Origin: Mariniflexile litorale
GTDB lineage: Bacteria; Bacteroidota; Bacteroidia; Flavobacteriales; Flavobacteriaceae
NCBI RefSeq assembly: GCF_031128465.2
Contig: NZ_CP155618.1
Location: forward strand, 2,594,501-2,658,500
Length of the DNA stretch: 64,000 bases
Reading direction: 5' to 3'
In this document: one piece after another, positions 17,788 through 27,772 of the stretch
How the letters are laid out: the number at the start of each line of letters is the position of its first letter
Numbering within the stretch: the first letter of the stretch is position 1
Position numbers and translations under genes: made by a program
Notes under the pieces: model-generated
What the model saw: only the letters and a program-made list of their open reading frames with translations
Told to the model about the DNA's origin: nothing
Databases searched by the model: none

Positions 17788-20700
17788 TTAAAATTGAAAT
17801 TTAACATTAAGTGCGTAATTCTTCGTAGTAGGTAGTGAACCAGAGGAAAGACCTTGGATGTTACCAGCACCAAATCCTGTTTCAGGATCTGCATCAGGTA
17901 TGTTTTTGTGGATAATCCATAAGTTGGAACCTACAAGTGTTATAGATAGATTATCTAATGATAATTTAGATGTAATATCTTTTGGGAAATTATAAGATAA
18001 ACTAGCTTCACGTAATTTAACAAAAGAAGCATCATAAACAAACTCACTTAAAGGAAGTGTTTGATAACCTGTGCTACCAAAACCACTAGCGTCTAACCTG
18101 GTTGTATTTGGAGTTCCATCTGCTAAAACACCTTCATAAATAAATCCACCACCATTAGCTAATGTATTTCTTACAGGATTTCCTAAGTCGTTAATAAAAT
18201 CTGAACTAGCTAAAACTCCTGTAGCTTGCCCGTAACGTTGATCTAAAGAAAACATATCTCCACCATGTCTAACGTCTATAAAGAAACTAAATGTTAAGTT
18301 TTTATAAGAAAGTGTATTTCTTATACCTCCTAACCAATCAGGATTACCATTACCTATAATTTGATCTGAAGCAGTAGCTACTGGCACACCATCTTCATCT
18401 ATTATTTTTTGACCGTTTTCATTATATGTATAATCGCTTCCTTTTAAAGCTCCGTAAGATTCACCTATTCTTGCAACAACTTGAGCGCTAAAAGAACCTA
18501 GTAATAATTCGTCTAATCCTTCAGCTAAAGACACAACAGTGTTTTCATTTTTAGACCAGTTTACGTTAACTTTCCATTTAAAATTGTCAGTAATATCAAA
18601 TTCAGTGAAAGCAGATAGTTCAATACCTTTATTTTCTAATTCCCCTGCATTTATAATCTTACTTAAGTATCCAGTAGTTTCACTTACAGAAACAGGTACA
18701 ATTTGATCTGTTGTATTTGTTTTATAATAAGCAATATCGAAACCAAGATTAGCTTTTTCTAAAAACTTCATTTCTAAACCAATTTCGTAAGATCTTGAAA
18801 TCTCTGGTTTTAAATCTGGGTTTTTCTTAGAGTTACTTACGGCAGCAGCAGCATTTCCTTGGAAAGATGTTAAACTTGTGTAAGTATCATTAATTTGATC
18901 GAAATCTGTTGCGTTTCCAATTTGTGCCCAATTAGCTCTTAACTTACCGAACTTGATAGCAGGAACATCTAGGTTTTGAGAAAATATGTAAGATCCTGAA
19001 ACTGCTGGGTAGTAGTATGAGTTATTTGCAGCAGGTAGAGTGGATGTTTTGTCTCTACGTAAAGTACCTTCTATAAATAAGAAGTTTTTATACCCAAGGG
19101 TTGCTCCAGCATAAAAACTTTGCACCTCTATAGTTTCATCTCTCTCTTTAGGGTTAGGTAATGCATCGGTTGAATTTTGAAGAGAATATACTCCTGGTAC
19201 TTTAAGGCCACCGTTTGTTGCAGCAGTTACCATGTTTAAAGTATTACTTCTAAGATTTCCACCTAAGAATGCACTAAAATCTAAATCATCGGTAATGTCT
19301 TTAGAATAGTTCAATATTGCATCTAAATTTGTTTCTCTAGAATTAATATTTCTTCTTAAGTATCCAGAAGTTTGGTCGTTTCTGTTATAACTACCGTCGC
19401 TTCCTTCATTTATACCAAAGGCAGTTGGTACAGATCCCACAGCTCTTCGTTCTTCTTGTATTTCACTATATTGATCTACAGAGGCTTTCCCTGTTATGCT
19501 CAGGTTTTCTACAATATCATATTTTAATTGCGCATATCCTGTAAACCTGTTTCTACCGTCATTTTGATAATTTTCGTAACGTGTCCAATATGGATTATCC
19601 CAATATATAGGCGTTAAGTCTGTTGGAGACTTTGGGTTCCATGTGATATTTTCACGGGTTAAAAAATATGCATCTTTTTGTTTTTGATAATCGACATTGT
19701 TTTGTCCCCATTGGCGCATAAAACCTACAATATTATCGCTGTATCCAGTCGAGTTTCTACCTACGGTTGCCGTGTTTATATAAGTGGCATAACCCGTTGC
19801 TTCTAATTTATCTGTTAACTGGGCTGTTGTAGATAAAGAGAATGTGTTCTTGTTTTGTGAGCTGTTAGGTAGTAAGCCAGTAGCATCGTAGTTAGAGTAT
19901 GACAATCTAAAAGACCCCCCGTCAAATCTTTTTGAAACAGAAACAGAGTTTGTGTAAGACGTTGGAGTTTCAAAGAAGGTTATAGGTCCGTTTTTAGTCG
20001 CTTCCCAAGGGCTAGCAACACCATAGGTATCTGTTAATTGTGGGTATAGTGCATCCCATTGGATTAAATTTAAATTAGAATCAAATTTAGGCCCGTAAGA
20101 AGCATCATCGTTTACGTTTGCGTAGTTGTCAATAATGCCGTCTCCATTAAAATCTGATGGTGTGAAATTAAAATCGTTTCCGCCATAACCAGCGCCGTAT
20201 CCTGTTTGGAATTCAGGAAAAGTACTTCTATCTATGCTTCCGGTGCTAACATTTGAAGATATAGTTACTGAGTAGTCTTTGGAACTAGACCCTTTACCTT
20301 TTTTAGTATTAATTACAATAACACCATTCGAAGCTCTAGAACCATATAAAGCTGTTGCAGCAGATCCTTTTAAAACATTCATCGATTCAATATCATCTGG
20401 GTTTAAATCCGAAACAGGATTTCCATAATCGTAACCGGTAGCTCCTTGAGCTTGAGTACCAGTATTTGTGTTTGTATTGGAAATTGGCACACCGTCAATA
20501 ACAAATAGCGCTTGGTTAGATCCTGTTAAAGAGGTTTGTCCTCTAATAACCACATTGGTAGATCCCCCAAGATTATTTGTTCTCTGAATTGAGAGTCCAG
20601 CAACTTTACCAGAAAGTTGATTAAGTACATTAGATTCTTTAACAGTAGAAATCTCTTCATTTCCAACTTCTTGTGTTGCGTATCCTAAAGATTTTTTACT

Positions 20701-21042
20701 TCTTTTAATACCCAACGCTGTTACAACAACTTCATCTAAAGTTGCAGCATCCTCTGCTAATGTAACATTAATTACTGTTTTTGTTCCAATAGTTGTTTCT
20801 TTAGTAGTATACCCAATAAAACTAATTACAAGAGTAGCCCCTTGGTTAGTTGTTATTGAATAGTTACCATCGAAATCTGTTGAAGTTCCAGAAGATGTAC
20901 CTTTCACTACGACTGTAGCTCCAGGGAGCGGTAAGCCAGAAGCGTCTGATACTGTCCCTGAAATTGTCTTTTCTTGTGCAAATGTTAGTTGCACAACAAA
21001 CGCTAATAAAAGCGTTAGCATTCCACTAAACTTTGTTTTCAT
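17788..21042 (-). CDS. SusC/RagA-family TonB-linked outer-membrane protein (second system)
   Basis: A TonB-dependent channel of 1084 residues. The ATG at 21042 is preferred to the one ten codons upstream because the signal peptide starts there and the upstream part lies in the shared promoter. Order: signal peptide ending FAQ; carboxypeptidase-like domain (ISGTVSDASGLPLPGATV); plug (NQLSGKVAGLSIQRTNN, FVIDGVP, MNVLKGSAATALYGSRASNGVI); barrel ending NVKFQF. It heads a three-gene operon with SusD and an accessory lipoprotein. After the shared N-terminus it diverges strongly from the first SusC. Confidence 0.95.
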   Translation of the reverse strand: MKTKFSGMLTLLLAFVVQLTFAQEKTISGTVSDASGLPLPGATVVVKGTSSGTSTDFDGNYSITTNQGATLVISFIGYTTKETTIGTKTVINVTLAEDAATLDEVVVTALGIKRSKKSLGYATQEVGNEEISTVKESNVLNQLSGKVAGLSIQRTNNLGGSTNVVIRGQTSLTGSNQALFVIDGVPISNTNTNTGTQAQGATGYDYGNPVSDLNPDDIESMNVLKGSAATALYGSRASNGVIVINTKKGKGSSSKDYSVTISSNVSTGSIDRSTFPEFQTGYGAGYGGNDFNFTPSDFNGDGIIDNYANVNDDASYGPKFDSNLNLIQWDALYPQLTDTYGVASPWEATKNGPITFFETPTSYTNSVSVSKRFDGGSFRLSYSNYDATGLLPNSSQNKNTFSLSTTAQLTDKLEATGYATYINTATVGRNSTGYSDNIVGFMRQWGQNNVDYQKQKDAYFLTRENITWNPKSPTDLTPIYWDNPYWTRYENYQNDGRNRFTGYAQLKYDIVENLSITGKASVDQYSEIQEERRAVGSVPTAFGINEGSDGSYNRNDQTSGYLRRNINSRETNLDAILNYSKDITDDLDFSAFLGGNLRSNTLNMVTAATNGGLKVPGVYSLQNSTDALPNPKERDETIEVQSFYAGATLGYKNFLFIEGTLRRDKTSTLPAANNSYYYPAVSGSYIFSQNLDVPAIKFGKLRANWAQIGNATDFDQINDTYTSLTSFQGNAAAAVSNSKKNPDLKPEISRSYEIGLEMKFLEKANLGFDIAYYKTNTTDQIVPVSVSETTGYLSKIINAGELENKGIELSAFTEFDITDNFKWKVNVNWSKNENTVVSLAEGLDELLLGSFSAQVVARIGESYGALKGSDYTYNENGQKIIDEDGVPVATASDQIIGNGNPDWLGGIRNTLSYKNLTFSFFIDVRHGGDMFSLDQRYGQATGVLASSDFINDLGNPVRNTLANGGGFIYEGVLADGTPNTTRLDASGFGSTGYQTLPLSEFVYDASFVKLREASLSYNFPKDITSKLSLDNLSITLVGSNLWIIHKNIPDADPETGFGAGNIQGLSSGSLPTTKNYALNVKFQF

Positions 21043-21069
21043 TTTATAATTATTTGAATTAGTCAACGT

Positions 21070-21100
21070 CAAAAATCCTAATAAAAAGTTAAGAAAACAA
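21070..21100 (-). promoter_or_regulatory. promoter of the second susC operon
   Basis: On the minus strand: TTG (21098-21100), a 20-base spacer, GATTTTTG (21070-21077). The distance to the ATG at 21042 is the same as in the first susC. The flanking sequence differs at only about 5 of 76 positions from that promoter, and none of the differences falls in the two boxes. Confidence 0.55.
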
Positions 21101-21159
21101 TAAATAATGGTTAAAATGTATGATTTAGAGTAAAAATTTGAGAAAATGATAATTTTAGG

Positions 21160-22854
21160 TTAGAAATTAGCACTCAAACTTAGGTGAATCTTAGAATTTG
21201 AAAGTTTAAATGGCGTATTCTCAGTTTTACCATTGGCGTAGTTAAATTTAAGAAGACCTGTCTTGGTTAATATCCCAAAACCGAAACCAATGCCTAAGAG
21301 TTTTTCATTAATATTTAAAATTTTATTTTCAAAATATGCCCAATCAGTGATGGTATGTATGTAGATAGAATTGTTTAGGAGGAATCTATATTCTGAATTT
21401 AATAACCCATATGAAGTAGCGAAAATACTGTTTTCTTCAAAACCTCTTATGGAATTGATACCCCCAAATAGGATAAGTTCATTTTCAAAATAAGTTTTTG
21501 AGTTAAGGGCAGCACCATTTATTCTAAAATAAAGACTGTTTTTAATGTCTAATTTCAAAATTTTAAATGCATCTATATTTAATAGCGATTGTTTCTCTTG
21601 TTGGCTTGATTCGGTTCTTCTGCCAAAATTACTTTCGAGATAAAACAGTGAGTTTACAGGGAAAAGTGAATTTAAATTTTGATTTTTTAAATATTGATAA
21701 GCAAATGTGAAATAGGATGTTTTGTAGTCATATATATTTGATGATGTGGATATATTTAATAAGTTGCTGGATTGTGTTGATGAAATTCCTGAATAAATTT
21801 TATGTTTAGTGTTTATTTGATAATGTATTTTAAAGCCTTGATTTACCGTAGTAAACGATGAATCTCTTTTGAAAATACGCAATGCAAAATCTAATCCAAT
21901 AGGAGATTTGAACAAATATGGCAGAGATAAATTAGTTTCGAACGTTTTTTGGTCGCTTTCATCACTTTTGTAAAGTAGTTTAAACGATTCGCCGTAATTT
22001 AAATTATTAGTAAGGTTTAAATTTAGATAACCATCAAACTGTAGTTTGTTGGTGTCTTCATTAGTGCCAAAACCTAAAAATCCGTCAAACGAATTGCTTT
22101 TTGTTTTTTGAAGGTATAAATATAAAGTTGTAGAGTCTTTTGAAAACAAAACTTCAGGTGATTTTATTTCACTTGCGAATTTTAAATTATTTAATTGCTC
22201 CGTTTTCGTTTTTATAACATTTAAATTAAATGTTTGATTGGGTTTTATTTTAAGGTAGTGTATTAAATACGAACTCGGAAACTTGTTATAACCTTTTATT
22301 ATAATATCGTTTATTACTCGTTTTTGGTTTGTTGTTTCTAAAATTAAGTTCGCTTTTAAATTAGATTTATTATCAATTTCAATATTAAACAAATGCAATT
22401 TTGAAAATGGAAATCCTTTTTCAGATATCTTGGAGTTTATATAATGTAAGGTTTTTTCAAGTTCAATAAAAGGTATGGTGAAATAAGTGTCAAATACGTT
22501 TTTTGATATGACATTTAATAGTTTCGGGTTGAAAAGTGATTTATCATAATATATAAATATACTAGTGTATTTTTTTTTCAGATGAATTTCAGTTAAAAAA
22601 ACAGAATCATTAACGCGATGAATATTTTTCAATTCATTTTCAATATAACCAATTTTATATAAAATTTTTTGAAGTGAATCTATTTCCCTTTTAATAGATA
22701 AATAGTTTTCATGGTTTTTAACATAATTTAAAGAATCAATAGAGGTTGTTTCAGCCAGGGTATGCCCTACGATTTTAAGCTGCAAGTTTTGGCAAAACAT
22801 TACAGAAGAAAACAATATAAATATGATAAGGTATAAAAAAGGTGTTTTTTGCAC
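21160..22854 (-). CDS. Omp85/BamA-TamA-like outer-membrane protein
   Basis: A 564-residue exported outer-membrane protein. The signal peptide covers about residues 1-21 (ending MFCQ). A periplasmic part with at least one POTRA-like segment (VINDIIIKGYNKFPSSYLIHYLKIKPNQTFN, given here only to show the beta-alpha pattern near residue 180-210) precedes a C-terminal barrel. GGINSIRGFEENS at 464-476 matches the lid-loop R-G-F/Y motif of Omp85 proteins, and the chain ends in Phe. It is shorter than BamA, so an accessory TamA- or FhaC-like role is more likely than core assembly. Translation appears to start at GTG; TAGATTTA at 22879-22886 may be the -7 box. Confidence 0.8.
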   Translation of the reverse strand: MQKTPFLYLIIFILFSSVMFCQNLQLKIVGHTLAETTSIDSLNYVKNHENYLSIKREIDSLQKILYKIGYIENELKNIHRVNDSVFLTEIHLKKKYTSIFIYYDKSLFNPKLLNVISKNVFDTYFTIPFIELEKTLHYINSKISEKGFPFSKLHLFNIEIDNKSNLKANLILETTNQKRVINDIIIKGYNKFPSSYLIHYLKIKPNQTFNLNVIKTKTEQLNNLKFASEIKSPEVLFSKDSTTLYLYLQKTKSNSFDGFLGFGTNEDTNKLQFDGYLNLNLTNNLNYGESFKLLYKSDESDQKTFETNLSLPYLFKSPIGLDFALRIFKRDSSFTTVNQGFKIHYQINTKHKIYSGISSTQSSNLLNISTSSNIYDYKTSYFTFAYQYLKNQNLNSLFPVNSLFYLESNFGRRTESSQQEKQSLLNIDAFKILKLDIKNSLYFRINGAALNSKTYFENELILFGGINSIRGFEENSIFATSYGLLNSEYRFLLNNSIYIHTITDWAYFENKILNINEKLLGIGFGFGILTKTGLLKFNYANGKTENTPFKLSNSKIHLSLSANF

Positions 22855-22958
22855 GGTTTTGATGGCTGTTTGGATATGTAAATCTAACGGAAAATTGATA
22901 CTATTAATATAATGAATAAAAAAATATTACAAATGATGTGAAAATTAATGAATTAGGG

Positions 22959-22989
22959 TTTGAATTTTACATTTTAATTTCTACCTTTG
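22959..22989 (+). promoter_or_regulatory. promoter of the str/S10/spc ribosomal cluster
   Basis: TTTG (22959-22962), a spacer of exactly 19 bases, then TACCTTTG (22982-22989): a full match to the Bacteroidota housekeeping promoter. The inferred start, about 4 bases on, puts a small hairpin (CCTCT/AGAGG around 22994-23008) at the extreme 5' end of the message, leaving a leader of about 40 bases before rpsL. Confidence 0.85.
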
Positions 22990-23032
22990 CAGCCCTCTTA
23001 AAAGAGGACTTTAAAATTTATATAGAATATAT

Positions 23033-23446
23033 ATGCCAACAATTTCACAATTAGTACGAATAGGAAGAACCAAAATAATCAAGAAGAGTAAATCGGTTGC
23101 TTTAGATTCGTGTCCACAACGTCGTGGGGTTTGTACGCGTGTTTACACTACTACACCAAAAAAACCTAACTCAGCAATGCGTAAAGTTGCTCGTGTTAGA
23201 TTAACAAATGGTAATGAAGTAAATGCATACATCCCAGGTGAGGGTCACAATCTACAAGAGCACTCGATAGTATTGGTTAGAGGTGGAAGAGTAAAAGATT
23301 TACCAGGAGTTAGATATCACATCGTTCGTGGTGCCTTAGACACAGCAGGTGTTGCAGGTAGAACACAACGTAGATCTAAGTATGGTGCGAAGCGTCCTAA
23401 ACCAGGACAAGCGGCAGCAGCTCCAGCAAAAGGTAAGAAAAAGTAA
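23033..23446 (+). CDS. rpsL: 30S ribosomal protein S12
   Basis: S12, 137 residues, part of the decoding centre of the small subunit. Both conserved loops are intact: [11 protein letters not shown] (41-51) and [13 protein letters not shown] (84-96). The lysines whose substitution gives streptomycin resistance are wild type, and the methylthiolation-site Asp (D89) is present. The C-terminus carries an Ala/Pro/Lys-rich extension (about 124-137) beyond the core. First gene of the supercluster, directly behind a consensus promoter; rpsG follows after 25 bp. Confidence 0.98.
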   Translation: MPTISQLVRIGRTKIIKKSKSVALDSCPQRRGVCTRVYTTTPKKPNSAMRKVARVRLTNGNEVNAYIPGEGHNLQEHSIVLVRGGRVKDLPGVRYHIVRGALDTAGVAGRTQRRSKYGAKRPKPGQAAAAPAKGKKK

Positions 23447-23471
23447 TTAAAACTTTTATTAAGAAGAAGAC

Positions 23472-23948
23472 ATGAGAAAAAGAGCAGCAAAAAAGAGACC
23501 GCTTTTACCAGATCCACGCTTTAACGACCAGTTAGTAACTCGTTTCGTTAATATGATGATGTGGGATGGAAAGAAGTCTGTGGCTTTTAAAGTATTTTAT
23601 GATGCGATTGACATTGTAGAATCAAAAAAAACAACAGAAGAAAAGACAGCTTTAGAAACTTGGAAAGATGCTTTGTCTAATGTGATGCCTCACGTAGAAG
23701 TACGTAGTCGTCGTGTTGGTGGTGCAACATTTCAAATTCCAATGCAAATTCGTCCAGACCGTAAAGTTTCTACAGCAATGAAATGGCTAATTAGCTATTC
23801 TCGTAAAAGAAATGAAAAATCTATGGCTCAACGTTTAGCTTCAGAAATTTTAGCAGCAGCTAAAGAAGAAGGAGCAGCGGTTAAGAAAAGAGTTGATACT
23901 CACAAAATGGCAGAAGCTAATAAAGCATTCTCTCACTTTAGATTTTAA
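23472..23948 (+). CDS. rpsG: 30S ribosomal protein S7
   Basis: S7, 158 residues, a primary 16S rRNA-binding protein that organises the 30S head and contacts the E-site tRNA. The N-terminal [17 protein letters not shown] and the segments [16 protein letters not shown] and [14 protein letters not shown] identify it and show it to be complete. It lies between rpsL and fusA (6 bp apart), as in the classic str operon. In enterobacteria S7 represses this operon; no matching leader structure is evident here. Confidence 0.98.
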   Translation: MRKRAAKKRPLLPDPRFNDQLVTRFVNMMMWDGKKSVAFKVFYDAIDIVESKKTTEEKTALETWKDALSNVMPHVEVRSRRVGGATFQIPMQIRPDRKVSTAMKWLISYSRKRNEKSMAQRLASEILAAAKEEGAAVKKRVDTHKMAEANKAFSHFRF

Positions 23949-23954
23949 TACGAC

Positions 23955-26081
23955 ATGGCAAGAGATTTAAGATTAACAAGAAATATAGGTATTGCTGCAC
24001 ATATTGATGCAGGAAAAACCACAACAACAGAGCGTATTCTTTATTATACAGGTGTTTCTCATAAAATAGGTGAAGTACATGATGGTGCTGCAACTATGGA
24101 CTGGATGGAGCAAGAGCAAGAGCGTGGTATTACTATCACTTCTGCAGCTACAACCTGTGAATGGGTGTTTCCAAAAGAAAATGGAGAGCCTACTGAAGAA
24201 GCTCAAGGTTATCATTTTAATATTATTGACACTCCAGGTCACGTTGATTTTACGGTTGAAGTAAATCGTTCATTACGTGTATTAGATGGTTTAGTATTCT
24301 TATTTAGTGCAGTTGATGGTGTTGAGCCACAATCTGAAACTAACTGGAGATTAGCTGATAACTATAAAGTGCCACGTATTGGTTTCGTAAATAAAATGGA
24401 CCGTCAAGGTGCTAATTTTATGGACGTGTGTCAACAAGTAAAAGATATGTTGAAATCTAACGCAGTGCCAATCGTTTTAAACATTGGTGATGAGATAGAT
24501 TTTAAAGGTATTGTTGATTTAGTAAAAAATAGAGCAATCGTTTGGCATGATGATACACAAGGGGCAACTTTTGATGTTATCGAAATACCAGAAGAATTAA
24601 AAGCTGAAGCAAAAATGCTTCGCGGTAAACTTATTGAAGAAGTTGCTGCGTATGATGAAAACTTGCTTGAGAAATATATGGAAGATGAAGATTCTATTAC
24701 TGAAGACGAAGTGCATGCTGCACTTAGAGCTGCTGTAATGGATATGTCAATCATTCCAATGATTTGTGGATCATCATTCAAAAATAAAGGGGTACAATTC
24801 TTATTAGATGCTGTATGTCGTTATTTACCTTCTCCAATGGATAAAGAAGGAATTATTGGAACACACCCTGATACTGGAGCTGAAATATTGCGTAAACCAT
24901 CTGTTTTAGAACCGTTTGCAGCATTAGCATTTAAAATTGCAACCGATCCTTATGTGGGACGTTTAGCTTTCTTCCGTGCTTATTCAGGTCGTTTAGATGC
25001 CGGTTCTTATGTTTTGAACAACCGTTCAGGAAATAAAGAACGTATTTCTAGAATCTATCAAATGCATGCTAATAAACAAAACGCTATCGATTATATTGAA
25101 GCAGGAGATATTGGTGCAGCAGTAGGTTTTAAGAGTATAAAAACTGGAGATACTTTATCAGATGAAAAACATCCAATAATTTTAGAAAGTATGAACTTCC
25201 CTGATCCCGTTATCGGTATCGCGGTAGAGCCTAAAACTAAAGCGGATGTTGATAAATTAGGAATGTCTTTAGCTAAATTAGCTGAGGAAGATCCAACATT
25301 TACTGTTAGAACAGATGAAGCTTCAGGACAAACTATTATTTCTGGAATGGGTGAGCTTCACTTAGATATTATTGTAGATCGTTTACGTCGTGAATTTAAA
25401 GTAGAAGTAAATCAAGGTGCACCACAAGTAGAATATAAAGAATCTATTACGCGTAAAGCTGAACATAGAGAAGTTTATAAAAAACAATCTGGTGGTCGTG
25501 GTAAATTTGCTGATATTGTATTCACACTTGAGCCAGCTGAAGAAGGTAAAATAGGATTAGAATTTATATCAGCTATTAAAGGTGGTAACGTTCCTAAAGA
25601 ATTTATCCCTTCAATTGAAAAAGGATTTAAAATGGCTATGGTTAATGGACCATTAGCAGGATACGAAGTTGATGCTATGAAAGTAACATTAACTGATGGT
25701 TCTTACCATGATGTGGATTCTGATGCATTATCATTTGAATTAGCTGCAAAATTAGGTTTTAAAGCTGCTGCTAAGGCTGCTAAAGCTGTAATAATGGAGC
25801 CAATTATGAAACTTGAGGTACTTACACCTGAAGAAAATATGGGTGATATTGTTGGTGATTTAAACAGAAGAAGAGGACAAATGAGTGATATGGGTGACCG
25901 TGCAGGAGCAAAAACTGTAAAAGCAACGGTGCCATTATCTGAAATGTTTGGTTATGTAACTACATTAAGAACATTATCATCGGGTCGTGCAACATCAACT
26001 ATGGAATTTTCACATTATGCTGAAACACCTTCAAATATATCTGAAACGGTTATTAAGGCAGCAAAAGGCGTTGAAGCTTAA
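23955..26081 (+). CDS. fusA: elongation factor G
   Basis: EF-G, 708 residues, the GTPase that drives ribosomal translocation. The G-domain motifs are [15 protein letters not shown] (15-29, P-loop), the RGITI switch, DTPGHVDF and NKMDRQGA. The domain IV-V signatures [10 protein letters not shown], the GSYHDVDSD loop near the decoding tip and [13 protein letters not shown] follow. Length and motifs are those of the canonical factor. It sits 6 bp after rpsG and 11 bp before rpsJ. No tuf gene follows, which is normal for this phylum. Confidence 0.98.
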   Translation: MARDLRLTRNIGIAAHIDAGKTTTTERILYYTGVSHKIGEVHDGAATMDWMEQEQERGITITSAATTCEWVFPKENGEPTEEAQGYHFNIIDTPGHVDFTVEVNRSLRVLDGLVFLFSAVDGVEPQSETNWRLADNYKVPRIGFVNKMDRQGANFMDVCQQVKDMLKSNAVPIVLNIGDEIDFKGIVDLVKNRAIVWHDDTQGATFDVIEIPEELKAEAKMLRGKLIEEVAAYDENLLEKYMEDEDSITEDEVHAALRAAVMDMSIIPMICGSSFKNKGVQFLLDAVCRYLPSPMDKEGIIGTHPDTGAEILRKPSVLEPFAALAFKIATDPYVGRLAFFRAYSGRLDAGSYVLNNRSGNKERISRIYQMHANKQNAIDYIEAGDIGAAVGFKSIKTGDTLSDEKHPIILESMNFPDPVIGIAVEPKTKADVDKLGMSLAKLAEEDPTFTVRTDEASGQTIISGMGELHLDIIVDRLRREFKVEVNQGAPQVEYKESITRKAEHREVYKKQSGGRGKFADIVFTLEPAEEGKIGLEFISAIKGGNVPKEFIPSIEKGFKMAMVNGPLAGYEVDAMKVTLTDGSYHDVDSDALSFELAAKLGFKAAAKAAKAVIMEPIMKLEVLTPEENMGDIVGDLNRRRGQMSDMGDRAGAKTVKATVPLSEMFGYVTTLRTLSSGRATSTMEFSHYAETPSNISETVIKAAKGVEA

Positions 26082-26092
26082 AATTTAAGAAA

Positions 26093-26398
26093 ATGAGTCA
26101 AAAAATCAGAATAAAATTAAAGTCTTACGATCACAATTTGGTAGATAAATCTGCTGATAAGATTGTTAAAACAGTAAAAAGTACAGGTGCGGTGGTAACA
26201 GGACCAATTCCATTACCAACAAACAAGAAAATTTTCACTGTATTACGTTCTCCACACGTAAATAAAAAGGCTAGAGAACAATTTCAATTAAGCTCTTACA
26301 AGAGATTATTAGATATTTATTCTTCGTCTTCAAAAACAATTGATGCTTTAATGAAACTTGAATTACCAAGTGGGGTTGAAGTAGAGATTAAAGTGTAA
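26093..26398 (+). CDS. rpsJ: 30S ribosomal protein S10
   Basis: S10 (NusE), 101 residues, a head protein of the small subunit and a partner of NusB/NusG in antitermination. The signatures [12 protein letters not shown] at the N-terminus and [24 protein letters not shown] (middle loop) are clear. It is separated from the following rplC by 122 bp containing two hairpins, the second of which looks like an intrinsic terminator; all other junctions nearby are 0-25 bp. Confidence 0.98.
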   Translation: MSQKIRIKLKSYDHNLVDKSADKIVKTVKSTGAVVTGPIPLPTNKKIFTVLRSPHVNKKAREQFQLSSYKRLLDIYSSSSKTIDALMKLELPSGVEVEIKV

Positions 26399-26414
26399 GT
26401 AAAAGTAAACATGT

Positions 26415-26432
26415 CCTTAACGATGGTTAAGG
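26415..26432 (+). promoter_or_regulatory. hairpin in the rpsJ-rplC gap
   Basis: CCTTAAC and GTTAAGG form a perfect 7-bp stem around a GATG loop, followed by AAAAA. It precedes the terminator-like hairpin and may form with it a regulatory leader for rplC-rplD. Confidence 0.45.
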
Positions 26433-26449
26433 AAAAACGGTAAATACAA

Positions 26450-26486
26450 TTCAAGGTTGAAATGTATTTTCAGCCTTGAATTTTTT
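26450..26486 (+). terminator. terminator-like hairpin (possible attenuator) between rpsJ and rplC
   Basis: A 13-bp stem (arms 26450-26462 and 26468-26480, one G-T pair) with a 5-base TGTAT loop is followed by TTTTTT. It has all the marks of an intrinsic terminator, yet it lies inside the ribosomal operon, 34 bp before the rplC ATG, and I see no TAnnTTTG promoter after it. Regulated read-through is therefore plausible. Confidence 0.75.
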
Positions 26487-26520
26487 AATAACAAATAGTA
26501 ATAATTAATAAATAATAAAT

Positions 26521-27138
26521 ATGTCTGGGTTAATTGGAAAAAAAATCGGTATGACCAGCATCTTCGATGAAAATGGAAAAAACATTCCATGTACAGTAAT
26601 CGAAGCTGGACCATGTATCGTTACCCAAGTCAGAACTGAAGAGGTTGACGGCTACAAAGCTGTTCAACTTGGTTTCGATGACGCGACAGAAAAAAGTGCT
26701 ACTAAAGCGGACTTAGGTCACGCTAAAAAAGCAGGGACTTCTGTAAAACGCAAAATCGTTGAATTCAAAGGTTTTGATAAGGAGTACAAATTAGGTGATG
26801 CAATCACTGTTGAGCACTTCATTGAAGGTGAATTTGTTGATATATCTGGTATATCAAAAGGAAAAGGTTTCCAAGGTGTTGTAAAACGTCATGGATTTGG
26901 TGGAGTTGGTCAAGCAACTCACGGTCAACACAACCGTTTAAGAGCTCCTGGTTCTATTGGAGCTGCTTCATATCCTGCAAGAGTTTTTAAAGGAATGAAA
27001 ATGGCAGGAAGAATGGGTACCGACTCAGTAAATGTTGAAAATTTAAGAGTTTTAAAAGTGGTAGCAGATAAAAATCTACTAGTTGTTAAAGGTTGTGTAC
27101 CTGGGCATAAAAACTCTTATGTAATTATTAGAAAATAA
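26521..27138 (+). CDS. rplC: 50S ribosomal protein L3
   Basis: L3, 205 residues, an early-assembly 23S rRNA-binding protein near the peptidyl-transferase centre. The N-terminal [17 protein letters not shown] and the loop [20 protein letters not shown] are diagnostic; the latter contains the Gln that PrmB methylates in other bacteria. Its stop codon overlaps the rplD start by one base (TAATG). Its upstream gap holds a terminator-like hairpin. Confidence 0.98.
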   Translation: MSGLIGKKIGMTSIFDENGKNIPCTVIEAGPCIVTQVRTEEVDGYKAVQLGFDDATEKSATKADLGHAKKAGTSVKRKIVEFKGFDKEYKLGDAITVEHFIEGEFVDISGISKGKGFQGVVKRHGFGGVGQATHGQHNRLRAPGSIGAASYPARVFKGMKMAGRMGTDSVNVENLRVLKVVADKNLLVVKGCVPGHKNSYVIIRK

Positions 27139-27767
27139 TGAAAGTAGCAGTTTTAGATATAAACGGAAAAGATACAGGTAGAAAGGCAGACCTTTCTCAA
27201 GATGTATTTGCTATTGAGCCTAATAATCACGCAGTATATTTGGATGTTAAACAATACTTAGCAAACCAAAGACAAGGAACTCACAAAGCTAAAGAGCGTG
27301 CTGAGATTTCTGGAAGTACTCGTAAGATTAAAAAGCAAAAAGGTACTGGTACCGCAAGAGCTGGAAGTATTAAGTCTGGAGTTTTCAAAGGTGGTGGTCG
27401 TATGTTCGGTCCAAGACCAAGAAATTACAGCTTCAAACTTAACAAAAATGTGAAGCGTTTAGCTCGTAAATCAGCCTTGAGTATAAAAGCAGGAGAACAA
27501 TCAATTGTTGTGTTAGAAGATTTTAATTTTGATACAGTAAAAACTAAGAATTTTACTGCTATTTTAAAAGCACTAAACTTAGAAAACAAAAAATCTCTGT
27601 TTGTGTTGGGTGCGTCAAATAATAATGTATATTTGTCGTCACGCAATTTACAAGGCTCTGAAGTTGTAACTAGCTCAGAATTAAATACTTACAAGATTTT
27701 AAATGCAAATCAAGTTGTGCTTTTAGAAGGAGCTTTAGAAGGAATTGAAACAAATTTAAGTAAATAG
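27138..27767 (+). CDS. rplD: 50S ribosomal protein L4
   Basis: L4, 209 residues, lining the nascent-peptide exit tunnel. The long internal loop is recognisable by [18 protein letters not shown] and [19 protein letters not shown]-like sequence ([20 protein letters not shown]). In gammaproteobacteria L4 represses the S10 operon by inducing termination in its leader, which makes the terminator-like hairpin upstream of rplC of interest. It is coupled to rplC by a one-base overlap and followed by rplW after 5 bp. Confidence 0.98.
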   Translation: MKVAVLDINGKDTGRKADLSQDVFAIEPNNHAVYLDVKQYLANQRQGTHKAKERAEISGSTRKIKKQKGTGTARAGSIKSGVFKGGGRMFGPRPRNYSFKLNKNVKRLARKSALSIKAGEQSIVVLEDFNFDTVKTKNFTAILKALNLENKKSLFVLGASNNNVYLSSRNLQGSEVVTSSELNTYKILNANQVVLLEGALEGIETNLSK

Positions 27768-27772
27768 AAACC

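Noticed and set aside
26487-26520. Promoter between the rpsJ-rplC hairpin and rplC
   Set aside because: No TAnnTTTG box and no TTG at a suitable distance in these 34 bases.
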